A stretch of DNA of 64,000 bases, taken from Aphis gossypii (Eukaryota; Arthropoda; Insecta; Hemiptera; Aphididae). The DNA lies in contig NC_065532.1 of assembly GCF_020184175.1 (NCBI RefSeq), forward strand, positions 46,644,287 through 46,708,286. The letters run 5' to 3'. The position numbers and the translations under genes are program-made. The stretch's first letter is position 1. Every line of letters begins with the position of its first letter. The notes below the pieces were generated by a model. It did not search any database and was not told the DNA's origin. It was given only the letters and a program-made list of their open reading frames with translations. This document shows, one piece after another, positions 14,501 through 26,900 of the stretch.

Positions 14501-14914
14501 CAGAGCTTTGGTAAACCCTGAAGTAATGGAGATAATGATGAATCATTTATAAAAAAAGGAAAGGAAATGAAAAAAGAATAACAAGAGAAAAATTCAAATT
14601 CAATAGAAGTAATTTCTAATAGAACACAAAATAAGCAAAATAAGTCAGAAATATATAATAGCACTAAATACAAAGCATAACACACACAACATATAAAAAC
14701 ACACGCGATAATAAAAAATAAGGCTAATAATTAATCTTAGTGACTAAAAACTATAAAATTAAATTAAATTAGGTATGATACAAATTATAATAAAAGAAAA
14801 GATTATAAAAAAGATTGAAAATATTTGACTATAACATCAAACATACAAAACATACCTATGCATTGTAAAAATTAAGAAAGAAAATTAAATCGAATACCTA
14901 TTATTGGTAAAAAA

Positions 14915-17900
14915 TTAAACAACCGAAATATAAGTGCAATTGCTAGTGTAATTACTTTGAGAATACCTACGCAAAAAGAAAATTATAATTATTACAACAA
15001 TAATGGCAAAAATAAAAATATAATAGAAATAAATTAAAAAATGAGGGTCAATATCAAATGGTGCTGGAGTGGTAGTACTGGTAGTAGAATAAGGATATTC
15101 AGAAACAGTAGATTCCACAGTTGAAATCTCCGTATAAATGTGTGTTGTCGAATCAGTCCCTCGAGATACAGTAGTAAACTTTGGTGAAGATACAGTTGTC
15201 CGTTCTGTAGAAGGTGATGGATGTTCTGATACTGTAGTATCTAATGTAGATGTTTCGGTATAAACATGTGTCGTTGAATCTGTGCCTTGTGGTAGTGTTG
15301 AACCCTCTGTAGACGTTGGCGTTGGTTGATATGTAGAAGGTCTTTCAGTATGTTCTGATACGGTAGTATCTACAGTTGATGACTGTGTATAAATGTGTGT
15401 TGTTGAATCGGTTCCTTGAGATAATGTTGTATCTTGAGTTGAAGATATAGTTGAGAGTACAGTAGAAGTTGAAGGGTATTCTGATACTGTAGTTTCTCCA
15501 GTTGATGATTGCGTATAAGCTTGTGTCGTTGAATCTGTAACTTGTGACAGTGTTGTACCCTCTGTGGACGTTACTGTTGGTGGTGTTTCTTGGGTGACAG
15601 TCGTTTCACCAGTTGATGTCTCTGTATAAACATGTGTTGTTGAGCCTGTTCCGCGTGACAGTGTTGTACCCTCTGTAGAGGTTACTGTTGGTGGATATTC
15701 AGTAGGTGGTGTTTCTTGGGTGACAGTAGTTTCACCAGTCGCCTCTGTATAAACATGTGTCGTTGAGCCTGTGCCTTGTGATAATGTTGTACCCTCTGTG
15801 GACGTCGCTGTTGGTGGTGTTTCTTGGGTAACAGTAGTTTTACCGATTGATGATTGCGTATAAACTTGTGTCGTTGAATCTGTACCTTGTGTCAGTGTTG
15901 TACCCTCTGTGGACGTTACTGTTGGTGGTGTTTCTTGGGTGACAGTCGTTTCACCAGTTGATGTCTCTGTATAAACATGTGTTGTTGAGCCTGTTCCGTG
16001 TGACAGTGTTGTACCCTCTGTAGAGGTTAGTGTTGGTGGATATTCAGTAGGTGGTGTTTCTTGGGTGACAGTAGTTTCACCAGTCGTCTCTGTATAAACA
16101 TGTGTCGTTGAGCTTGTGCCTTGGGATAATGTTGTACCCTCTGTGGACGTCGCTGTTGGTGGTGTTTCTTGGGTAACAGTAGTTTTACCGATTGATGATT
16201 GCGTATAAACTTGTGTCGTTGAATCTGTACCTTGTGTCAGTGTTGTACCCTCTGTGGACGTTGCTGTTGGTGGTGTTTCTTGTGTTACAGTAGTTTCACC
16301 AATTGATGTCTCCGTAAAGATATGTGTCGTTGAGCCTGTGCCTTGTGATAATGTTGTACCCTCTGTGGACATTGCTGTTTGTGTTGTTTCATGGGTAACA
16401 GTAGTTTCACCAGTCGTCTCTGTATAAACATGTGTCGTTGAGCCTGTGCCTTGTGATAATGTTGTACCCTCTGTGGACGTTGCTGTTGGTGGTGTTTCTT
16501 GTGTTACAGTAGTTTCACCAGTTGATGTCTCTGTATAAACATGTGTCGTTGAGCCTGTGCCTTGTGATAATGTTGTACCCTCTGTGGACATTGCTGTTTG
16601 TGTTGTTTCATGGGTAACAGTAGTTTCACCAGTCGTCTCTGTATAAACATGTGTCGTTGAGCCTGTGCCTTGTGATAATGTTGTACCCTCTGTGGACGTT
16701 GCTGTTGGTGGTGTTTCTTGTGTTACAGTAGTTTCACCAATTGATGTCTCTGTATAAACATGTGTCGTTGAGCCCGTTCCTTGTGATAATGTTTTACCCT
16801 CTGTAGACGTTGCTGTTGGTGGTGTTTCTTGGGTGACAGTAGTTTCACCAGTCGTCTCTGTATAAACATGTGTCGTTGAGCCTGTGCCTTGTGATAATGT
16901 TGTACCCTCTGTGGACGTTGCTGTTGGTGAATATTCAGTAGGTAGTGTTTCTTGTGTTACAGTAGATTCACTAGTTGATATCTCTGTATAAACATGAGTC
17001 GTTGAGCCTGTGCCTTGTGATAATGTTGTACCCTCTGTGGAAATTGGTGTTGATAGTGTTGTTTGGGTGACAGTAGTTTCACCAGTCGGTGTCTCTGTAT
17101 AAACATGCGTCGTTGAGTCTGTGCCTTGTGATAATGTTGTACCCTCTGTGGACGTTGCTGTTGGTGGTGTTTCTTGGGTGACAGTAGTTTCACCAGTCGT
17201 CTCTGTATAAACATGTGTCGTTGAGCCTGTTCCTTGTGACTGTGTTGTACTCTCTGTTGACGTTGCTGTTGGTGAATATTCAGTAGGTAGTGTTTCTTGT
17301 GTTACAGTAGTTTCACCAGTCGTCTCTGTATAAACATGTGTCGTTGAACCTGTACCTTTTGACTGTGTTGTACCCTCTGTGGACGTTGCTGTTGGTGGTG
17401 TTTCTTGAGTGACAGTAGTTTCAACAGTCGTCTCTGTATAAACATGTGTCGTTGAGCCTGTGCCTTGTGATAATGTTGTACCCTCTGTGGACGTTGCTGT
17501 TGGTGGTGTTTCTGGTGTTACAGTAGTTTCACCAATTGATGTATCCGTAGAGATATGTGTCGTTGAGCTTGCGCCTTGTGATAATGTTGTACCCTCTGTG
17601 GAAGCTGCTGTTGGTGGTGTTTCTTGGGTGACAGTAGTTTCACCGGTCGTCTCTGTATAAACATGTGTCGTTGAGCCCGTTCCTTGTGATAATGTTGTAC
17701 CCTCTGTGGACGTTGATGTTGGTGGTGTTTCTTGTGTTACAGTAGTTTCACCAATTGATGTCTCCGTAGAGATATGTGTCGTTGAGCCTGTACCTTGTGT
17801 CAGTGTGGTACCCTCTGTTGACGTTGCTGTTGGTGGTGTTTCTTGGGTTACAGTAGTTTCACCAGTCGGTGTCTCTGTATAAACATGTGTCGTTGAGCTA

Positions 17901-20900
17901 GTGCCTTGTGATAATGTTGTACCCTCTGTGGACGTTGCTGTTGATGGTGTTGTTTGGGTGACAGTAGTTTCACCAGTCGGTGTCTCTGTATAAACATGCG
18001 TGGTTGAGTCTGTGCCTTGTGATAATGTTGTACCCTCTGTGGACGTTGCTGTTGGTGGTGTTTCTTGGGTGACAGTAGTTTCACCAGTCGTCTCTGTATA
18101 AACATGTGTCGTTGAGCCTGTGCCTTGTGATAATGTTGTACCCTCTGTGGACGTTGCTGTTGGTGGTGTTTCTTGTGTTACAGTAGTTTCACTAGTTGAT
18201 ATCTCTGTATAAACATGAGTCGTTGAGCCTGTTCCTTTTGACTGTGTTGTACCCTCTGTGGACGTTGCTGTTGGTGGTGTTTCTTGTGTTACAGTAGTTT
18301 CACCAATTGATATCTCTGTATAAACATGTGTCGTTGAGCCCGTTCCTTGTGATAATGTTTTACCCTCTGTGGATGTTGCTGTTGGTGGTGTTTCTTGTGT
18401 TACAGTAGTTTCACCAATTGATGTCTCCGTAGAGATATGTGTCGTTGAGGCTGTACCTTGTGTCAGTGTGGTACCCTCTGTGGACGTTGCAGTTGGTGGT
18501 GTTTCTTGGGTGACAGTAGTTTCACCAGTCGTCTCTGTATAAACATGTGTCGTTGAGCCTGTGCCTTGTGATAATGTTGTACCCTCTGTGGACGTTGCTG
18601 TTGGTGAATATTCAGTAGGTAGTGTTTTTTGTGTTACAGTAGATTCACTAGTTGATATCTCTGTATAAACATGAGTCGTTGAGCCTGTGCCTTGTGATAA
18701 TGTTGTACCCTCTGTGGAAATTGGTGTTGATGGTGTTGTTTGGGTGACAGTAGTTTCACCAGTCGGTGTCTCTGTATAAACATGTGTCGTTGAATCTGTA
18801 CCTTGTGTCAGTGTTGTACCCTCTGTGGACGTTGCTGTTGGTGGTGTTTCTTGGGTGACAGTAGTTTCACCAGTCGTCTCTGTATAAACATGTGTCGTTG
18901 AACCTGTACCTTTTGACTGTGTTGTACCCTCTGTGGACGTTGCTGTTGGTGGTGTTTCTTGAGTGACAGTAGTTTCAACAGTCGTCTCTGTATAAACATG
19001 TGTCGTTGAGCCTGTGCCTTGTGATAATGTTGTACCTCTGTGGACGTTGCTGTTGGTGGTGTTTCTGGTGTTACAGTAGTTTCACCAATTGATGTATCCG
19101 TAGAGATATGTGTCGTTGACCTTGCGCCTTGTGATAATGTTGTACCCTCTGTGGACGTTGATGTTGGTGGTGTTTCTTGTGTTACAGTAGTTTCACCAAT
19201 TGATGTCTCCGTAGAGATATGTGTCGTTGAGCCTGTACCTTGTGTCAGAGTGGTACCCTCTGTTGACGTTGCTGTTGGTGGTGTTTCTTGGGTTACAGTA
19301 GTTTCACCAGTCGGTGTCTCTGTATAAACATGTGTCGTTGAGCTAGTGCCTTGTGATAATGTTGTACCCTCTGTGGACGTTGCTGTTGGTGGTGTTTCTT
19401 GGGTGACAGTAGTTTCACCAGTCGTCTCTGTATAAACATGTGTCGTTGAGCCTGTGCCTTGTGATAATGTTGTACCCTCTGTGGACGTTGCTGTTGGTGG
19501 TGTTTCTTGTGTTACAGTAGTTTCACTAGTTGATATCTCTGTATAAACATGAGTCGTTGAGCCTGTTCCTTTTGACTGTGTTGTACCCTCTGTGGACGTT
19601 GCTGTTGTGGTGTTTCTTGTGTTACAGTAGTTTCACCAATTGATATCTCTGTATAAACATGTGTCGTTGAGCCCGTTCCTTGTGATAATGTTTTACCCTC
19701 TGTGGACGTTGCTGTTGGTGGTGTTTCTTGTGTTACAGTAGTTTCACCAATTGATGTCTCCGTAGAGATATGTGTCGTTGAGGCTGTACCTTGTGTCAGT
19801 GTGGTACCCTCTGTGGACGTTGCAGTTGGTGGTGTTTCTTGGGTGACAGTAGTTTCACCAGTCGTCTCTGTATAAACATGTGTCGTTGAGCCTGTGCCTT
19901 GTGATAATGTTGTACCCTCTGTGGACGTTGCTGTTGGTGAATATTCAGTAGGTAGTGTTTTTTGTGTTACAGTAGATTCACTAGTTGATATCTCTGTATA
20001 AACATGAGTCGTTGAGCCTGTGCCTTGTGATAATGTTGTACCCTCTGTGGAAATTGGTGTTGATGGTGTTGTTTGGGTGACAGTAGTTCACCAGTCGGTG
20101 TCTCTGTATAAACATGCGTCGTTGAGTCTGTGCCTTGTGATAATGTTGTACCCTCTGTGGACGTTGCTGTTGGTGGTGTTTCTTGGGTGACAGTAGTTTC
20201 ACCAGTCGTCTCTGTATAAACATGTGTCGTTGAACCTGTACCTTTTGACTGTGTTGTACCCTCTGTGGACGTTGCTGTTGGTGGTGTTTCTTGAGTGACA
20301 GTAGTTTCAACAGTCGTCTCTGTATAAACATGTGTCGTTGAGCCTGTGCCTTGTGATAATGTTGTACCCTCTGTGGACGTTGCTGTTGGTGGTGTTTCTT
20401 GGGTGACAGTAGTTTCACCAGTCGTCTCTGTATAAACATGTGTCGTTGAGCCTGTGCCTTGTGATAATGTTGTACCCTCTGTGGACGTTGCTGTTGGTGG
20501 TGTTTCTTGTGTTACAGTAGTTTCACTAGTTGATATCTCTGTATAAACATAAGTCGTTGAGCTTGTTCCTTTTGACTGTGTTGTACTCTCTGTTGACGTT
20601 GCTGTTGGTGAATATTCAGTAGGTAGTGTTTCTTGTGTTACAGTAGATTCACCAGTTGATGTCTCTGTATAAACATGTGTCGTTGAGCCTGTGCCTTGTG
20701 ATAATGTTGTACCCTCTGTGGACGTTGCTGTTGGTGGTGTTTCTTGGGTGACAGTAGTTTCACCAGTCGTCTCTGTATAAACATGTGTCGTTGAGCCTGT
20801 TCCTTTTGACTGTGTTGTACTCTCTGTTGACGTTGCTGTTGGTGAATATTCAGTAGGTAGTGTTTCTTGTGTGACAGTAGATTCACCAGTTGATATCTCT

Positions 20901-23900
20901 GTATAAACATGAGTCGTTGAGCCTGTTCCTTTTGACTGTGTTGTACTCTCTGTTGACGTTGCTGTTGGTGAATATTCAGTAGGTAGTGTTTCTTGTGTGA
21001 CAGTAGATTCACCAGTTGATATCTCTGTATAAACATGTGTCGTTGAGCCTGTGCCTTGTGATAATGTTGTACCCTCTGTGGACGTTGCTGTTGGTGGTGT
21101 TTCTTGGGTGACAGTAGTTTCACCAGTCGTCTCTGTATAAACATGTGTCGTTGAGCCTGTTCCTTTTGACTGTGTTGTACTCTCTGTTGACGTTGCTGTT
21201 GGTGAATATTCAGTAGGTAGTGTTTCTTGTGTTACAGTAGATTCACCAGTTGATGTCTCTGTATAAACATGTGTCGTTGAGCCTGTGCCTTGTGATAATG
21301 TTGTACCCTCTTTGGACGTTGCTGTTGGTGGTGTTTCTTGTGTTACAGTAGTTTCACTAGTTGATATCTCTGTATAAACATGAGTCGTTGAGCCTGTTCC
21401 TTTTGACTGTGTTGTACTCTCTGTTGACGTTGCTGTTGGTGAATATTCAGTAGGTAGTGTTTCTTGTGTTACAGTAGATTCACCAGTTGATGTCTCTGTA
21501 TAAACATGTGTCGTTGAGCCTGTGCCTTGTGATAATGTTGTACCCTCTGTGGAAGTTCCTGTTGGTGGTGTTTCTTGGGTGACAGTAGTTTCACCAGTCG
21601 TCTCTGTATAAACATGTGTCGTTGAGCCTGTGCCTTGTGATAATGTTGTACCCTCTGTGGAAATTGGTGTTGATGGTGTTGTTTGGGTGACAGTAGTTTC
21701 ACCAGTCGGTGTCTCTGTATAAACATGCGTCGTTGAGTCTGTGCCTTGTGATAATGTTGTACCCTCTGTGGACGTTGCTGTTGGTGGTGTTTCTTGTGTT
21801 ACAGTAGTTTCACTAGTTGATATCTCTGTATAAACATGAGTCGTTGAGCCTGTTCCTTTTGACTGTGTTGTACCCTCTGTGGACGTTGCTGTTGGTGGTG
21901 TTTCTTGTGTTACAGTAGTTTCACCAATTGATATCTCTGTATAAACATGTGTCGTTGAGCCCGTTCCTTGTGATAATGTTTACCCTCTGTGGATGTTGCT
22001 GTTGGTGGTGTTTCTTGTGTTACAGTAGTTCACCAATTGATGTCTCCGTGATAGAGATATGTGTCGTTGAGGCTGTACCTTGTGTCAGTGTGGTACCCTC
22101 TGTGGACGTTGCAGTTGGTGGTGTTTCTTGGTGACAGTAGTTTCACCAGTCGTCTCTGTATAAACATGTGTCGTTGAGCCTGTGCCTTGTGATAATGTTG
22201 TACCCTCTGTGGACGTTGCTGTTGGTGAATATTCAGTAGGTAGTGTTTTTTGTGTTACAGTAGATTCACTAGTTGATATCTCTGTATAAACATGAGTCGT
22301 TGAGCCTGTGCCTTGTGATAATGTTGTACCCTCTGGGAAATTGGTTTGTGATGGTGTGTTTGGGTGACAGTAGTTTCACCAGTCGGTTGTCTCTGTATAA
22401 ACATGCGTCGTTGAGTCTGTGCCTTGTGATAATGTTGACCCTCTGTGGACGTTGCTGTTGGTGGTGTTTCTTGGGTGACAGTAGTTTCACCAGTCGTCTC
22501 TGTATAAACATGTGTCGTTGAACCTGTACCTTTTGACTGTGTTGTACCCTCTGTGGACGTTGCTGTTGGTGGTGTTTCTTGAGTGACAGTAGTTTCAACA
22601 GTCGTCTCTGTATAAACATGTGTCGTTGAGCCTGTGCCTTGTGATAATGTTGTACCCTCTGTGGACGTTGCTGTTGGTGGTGTTTCTGGTGTTACAGTAG
22701 TTTCACCAATTGATGTATCCGTAGAGATATGTGTCGTTGACCTTGCGCCTTGTGATAATGTTGTACCCTCTGTGGACGTTGATGTTGGTGGTGTTTCTTG
22801 TGTTACAGTAGTTTCACCAATTGATGTCTCCGTAGAGATATGTGTCGTTGAGCCTGTACCTTGTGTCAGTGTGGTACCCTCTGTTGACGTTGCTGTTGGT
22901 GGTGTTTCTTGGGTTACAGTAGTTTCACCAGTCGGTGTCTCTGTATAAACATGTGTCGTTGAGCTAGTGCCTTGTGATAATGTTGTACCCTCTGTGGACG
23001 TTGCTGTTGGTGGTGTTTCTTGGGTGACAGTAGTTTCACCAGTCGTCTCTGTATAAACATGTGTCGTTGAGCCTGTGCCTTGTGATAATGTTGTACCCTC
23101 TGTGGACGTTGCTGTTGGTGGTGTTTCTTGTGTTACAGTAGTTTCACTAGTTGATATCTCTGTATAAACATAAGTCGTTGAGCTTGTTCCTTTTGACTGT
23201 GTTGTACTCTCTGTTGACGTTGCTGTTGGTGAATATTCAGTAGGTAGTGTTCTTGTGTTACAGTAGATTCACCAGTTGATGTCTCTGTATAAACATGTGT
23301 CGTTGAGCCTGTGCCTTGTGATAATGTTGTACCCTCTGTGGACGTTGCTGTTGGTGGTGTTTCTTGGGTGACAGTAGTTTCACCAGTCGTCTCTGTATAA
23401 ACATGTGTCGTTGAGCCTGTTCCTTTTGACTGTGTTGTACTCTCTGTTGACGTTGCTGTTGGTGAATATTCAGTAGGTAGTGTTTCTTGTGTGACAGTAG
23501 ATTCACCAGTTGATATCTCTGTATAAACATGAGTCGTTGAGCCTGTTCCTTTTGACTGTGTTGTACACTCTGTTGACGTTGCTGTTGGTGAATATTCAGT
23601 AGGTAGTGTTTCTTGTGTTACAGTAGATTCACCAGTTGATGTCTCTGTATAAACATGTGTCGTTGAGCCTGTGCCTTGTGATAATGTTGTACCCTCTTTG
23701 GACGTTGCTGTTGGTGGTGTTTCTTGTGTTACAGTAGTTTCACTAGTTGATATCTCTGTATAAACATGAGTCGTTGAGCCTGTTCCTTTTGACTGTGTTG
23801 TACTCTCTGTTGACGTTGCTGTTGGTGAATATTCAGTAGGTAGTGTTTCTTGTGTTACAGTAGATTCACCAGTTGATGTCTCTGTATAAACATGTGTCGT

Positions 23901-26900
23901 TGAGCCTGTGCCTTGTGATAATGTTGTACCCTCTGTGGAAGTTCCTGTTGGTGGTGTTTCTTGGGTGACAGTAGTTTCACCAGTCGTCTCTGTATAAACA
24001 TGTGTCGTTGAGCCTGTGCCTTGTGATAATGTTGTACCCTCTGTGGAAATTGGTGTTGATGGTGTTGTTTGGGTGACAGTAGTTTCACCAGTCGGTGTCT
24101 CTGTATAAACATGCGTCGTTGAGTCTGTGCCTTGTGATAATGTTGTACCCTCTGTGGACGTTGCTGTTGGTGGTGTTTCTTGGGTGACAGTAGTTTCACC
24201 AGTCGTCTCTGTATAAACATGTGTCGTTGAGCCTGTGCCTTGTGATAATGTTGTACCCTCTGTGGACGTTGCTGTTGGTGGTGTTTCTTGTGTTACAGTA
24301 GTTTCACTAGTTGATATCTCTGTATAAACATGAGTCGTTGAGCCTGTTCCTTTTGACTGTGTTGTACTCTCTGTTGACGTTGCTGTTGGTGAATATTCAG
24401 TAGGTAGTGTTTCTTGTGTTACAGTAGATTCACCAGTTGATGTCTCTGTATAAACATGTGTCGTTGAGCTTGTGCCTTGTGATAATGTTGTACCCTCTGT
24501 GGACGTTGCTGTTGGTGGTGTTTCTTGTGTTACAGTAGTTTCACTAGTTGATATCTCTGTATAAACATGAGTCGTGGAGCCTGTTCCTTTTGACTGTGTT
24601 GTACTCTCTGTTGACGTTGCTGTTGGTGAATATTCAGTAGGTAGTGTTTCTTGTGTTACAGTAGATTCACCAGTTGATGTCTCTGTATAAACATGTGTCG
24701 TTGAGCCTGTGCCTTGTGATAATGTTGTACCCTCTGTGGACGTTGCTGTTGGTGGTGTTTCTTGGGTGACAGTAGTTTCACCAGTCGTCTCTGTATAAAC
24801 ATGTGTCGTTGAGCCTGTTCCTTTTGACTGTGTTGTACTCTCTGTTGACGTTGCTGTTGGTGAATATTCAGTAGGTAGTGTTTCTTGTGTTACAGTAGAT
24901 TCACCAGTTGATATCTCTGTATAAACATGAGTCGTTGAGCCTGTTCCCTTTGACTGTGTTGTACTCTCTGTTGACGTTGCTGTTGGTGAATATTCAGTAG
25001 GTAGTGTTTCTTGTGTTACAGTAGATTCACCAGTTGATGTCTCTGTATAAACATGTGTCGTTGAGCCTGTGCCTTTTGACTGTGTTGTACCCTCTGTGGA
25101 CGTTGCTGTTGGTGGTGTTTCTTGAGTGACAGTAGTTTCAACAGTCGTCTCTGTATAAACATGTGTCGTTGAGCCTGTGCCTTGTGATAATGTTGTACCC
25201 TCTGTGGACGTTGCTGTTGGTGGTGTTTCTGGTGTTACAGTAGTTTCACCAATTGATGTATCCGTAGAGATATGTGTCGTTGACCTTGCGCCTTGTGATA
25301 ATGTTGTACCCTCTGTGGACGTTGATGTTGGTGGTGTTTCTTGTGTTACAGTAGTTTCACCAATTGATGTCTCTGTATAAACATGTGTCGTTGAGCCTGC
25401 CTTGTGTCAGAGTTGTACCCTCTGTTGGACGTTGTTGTTGGTGGTGTTTCTTGGGTTACAGTAGTTTCACCAGTCGGTGTCTCTGTATAAACATGTGTCG
25501 TTGAGCTGTGCCTTGTGATAATGTTGTACCCTCTGTGGACGTTGCTGTTGGTGGGTTTCTTGGGTGACAGTAGTTTCACCAGTCGTCTCTGTATAAACAT
25601 GTGTCGTTGAGCCTGTGCCTTGTGATAATGTTGTACCCTCTGTGGACGTTGCTGTTGGTGGGTTTCTTGTGTTACAGTAGTTTCACTAGTTGATATCTCT
25701 GTATAAACATGAGTCGTTGAGCCTGTTCCTTTTGACTGTGTTGTACCCTCTGTGGACGTTGCTGTTGGTGGTGTTTCTTGTGTTACAGTAGTTTCACCAA
25801 TTGATATCTCTGTATAAACATGTGTCGTTGAGCCCGTTCCTTGTGATAATGTTTTACCCTCTGTGGATGTTGCTGTTGGTGGTGTTTCTTGTGTTACAGT
25901 AGTTTCACCAATTGATGTCTCCGTAGAGATATGTGTCGTTGAGGCTGTACCTTGTGTCAGTGTGGTACCCTCTGTGGACGTTGCAGTTGGTGGTGTTTCT
26001 TGGGTGACAGTAGTTTCACCAGTCGTCTCTGTATAAACATGTGTCGTTGAGCCTGTGCCTTGTGATAATGTTGTACCCTCTGTGGACGTTGCTGTTGGTG
26101 AATATTCAGTAGGTAGTGTTTTTTGTGTTACAGTAGATTCACTAGTTGATATCTCTGTATAAACATGAGTCGTTGAGCCTGTGCCTTGTGATAATGTTGT
26201 ACCCTCTGTGGAAATTGGTGTTGATGGTGTTGTTTGGGTGACAGTAGTTTCACCAGTCGGTGTCTCTGTATAAACATGCGTCGTTGAGTCTGTGCCTTGT
26301 GATAATGTTGTACCCTCTGTGGACGTTGCTGTTGGTGGTGTTTCTTGGGTGACAGTAGTTTCACCAGTCGTCTCTGTATAAACATGTGTCGTTGAACCTG
26401 TACCTTTTGACTGTGTTGTACCCTCTGTGGACGTTGCTGTTGGTGGTGTTTCTTGAGTGACAGTAGTTTCAACAGTCGTCTCTGTATAAACATGTGTCGT
26501 TGAGCCTGTGCCTTGTGATAATGTTGTACCCTCTGTGGACGTTGCTGTTGGTGGTGTTTCTGGTGTTACAGTAGTTTCACCAATTGATGTATCCGTAGAG
26601 ATATGTGTCGTTGACCTGCGCCTTGTGATAATGTTGTACCCTCTGTGGACGTTGATGTTGGTGGTTTCTTGTGTTACAGTAGTTTCACCAATTGATGTCT
26701 CCGTAGAGATGTGTCGTTGAGCCTGTACCTTGTGCAGTGTGGTACCCTCTGTTGACGTTGCTGTTGGTGGTGTTTCTTGGGTACAGTAGTTTCACCAGTC
26801 GGTGTCTCTGTATAAACATGTGTCGTTGAGCTAGTGCCTTGTGATAATGTTGTACCCTCTGTGGACGTTGCTGTTGGTGGTGTTTCTTGGGTGACAGTAG

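Larger units (their letters stand above)
10639..14914. other. Intergenic region between D and C
   Basis: About 4.3 kb of AT-rich sequence with short TG runs near 11990 and poly-A. I see no gene. The 3' untranslated region of C must lie at its right end, but no polyadenylation site stands out. Confidence 0.7.

Noticed and set aside
14332..14685. 117-codon hydrophobic minus-strand frame
   Set aside because: Low-complexity Phe/Leu/Ile translation of AT-rich DNA around a poly-A tract, downstream of the C stop.
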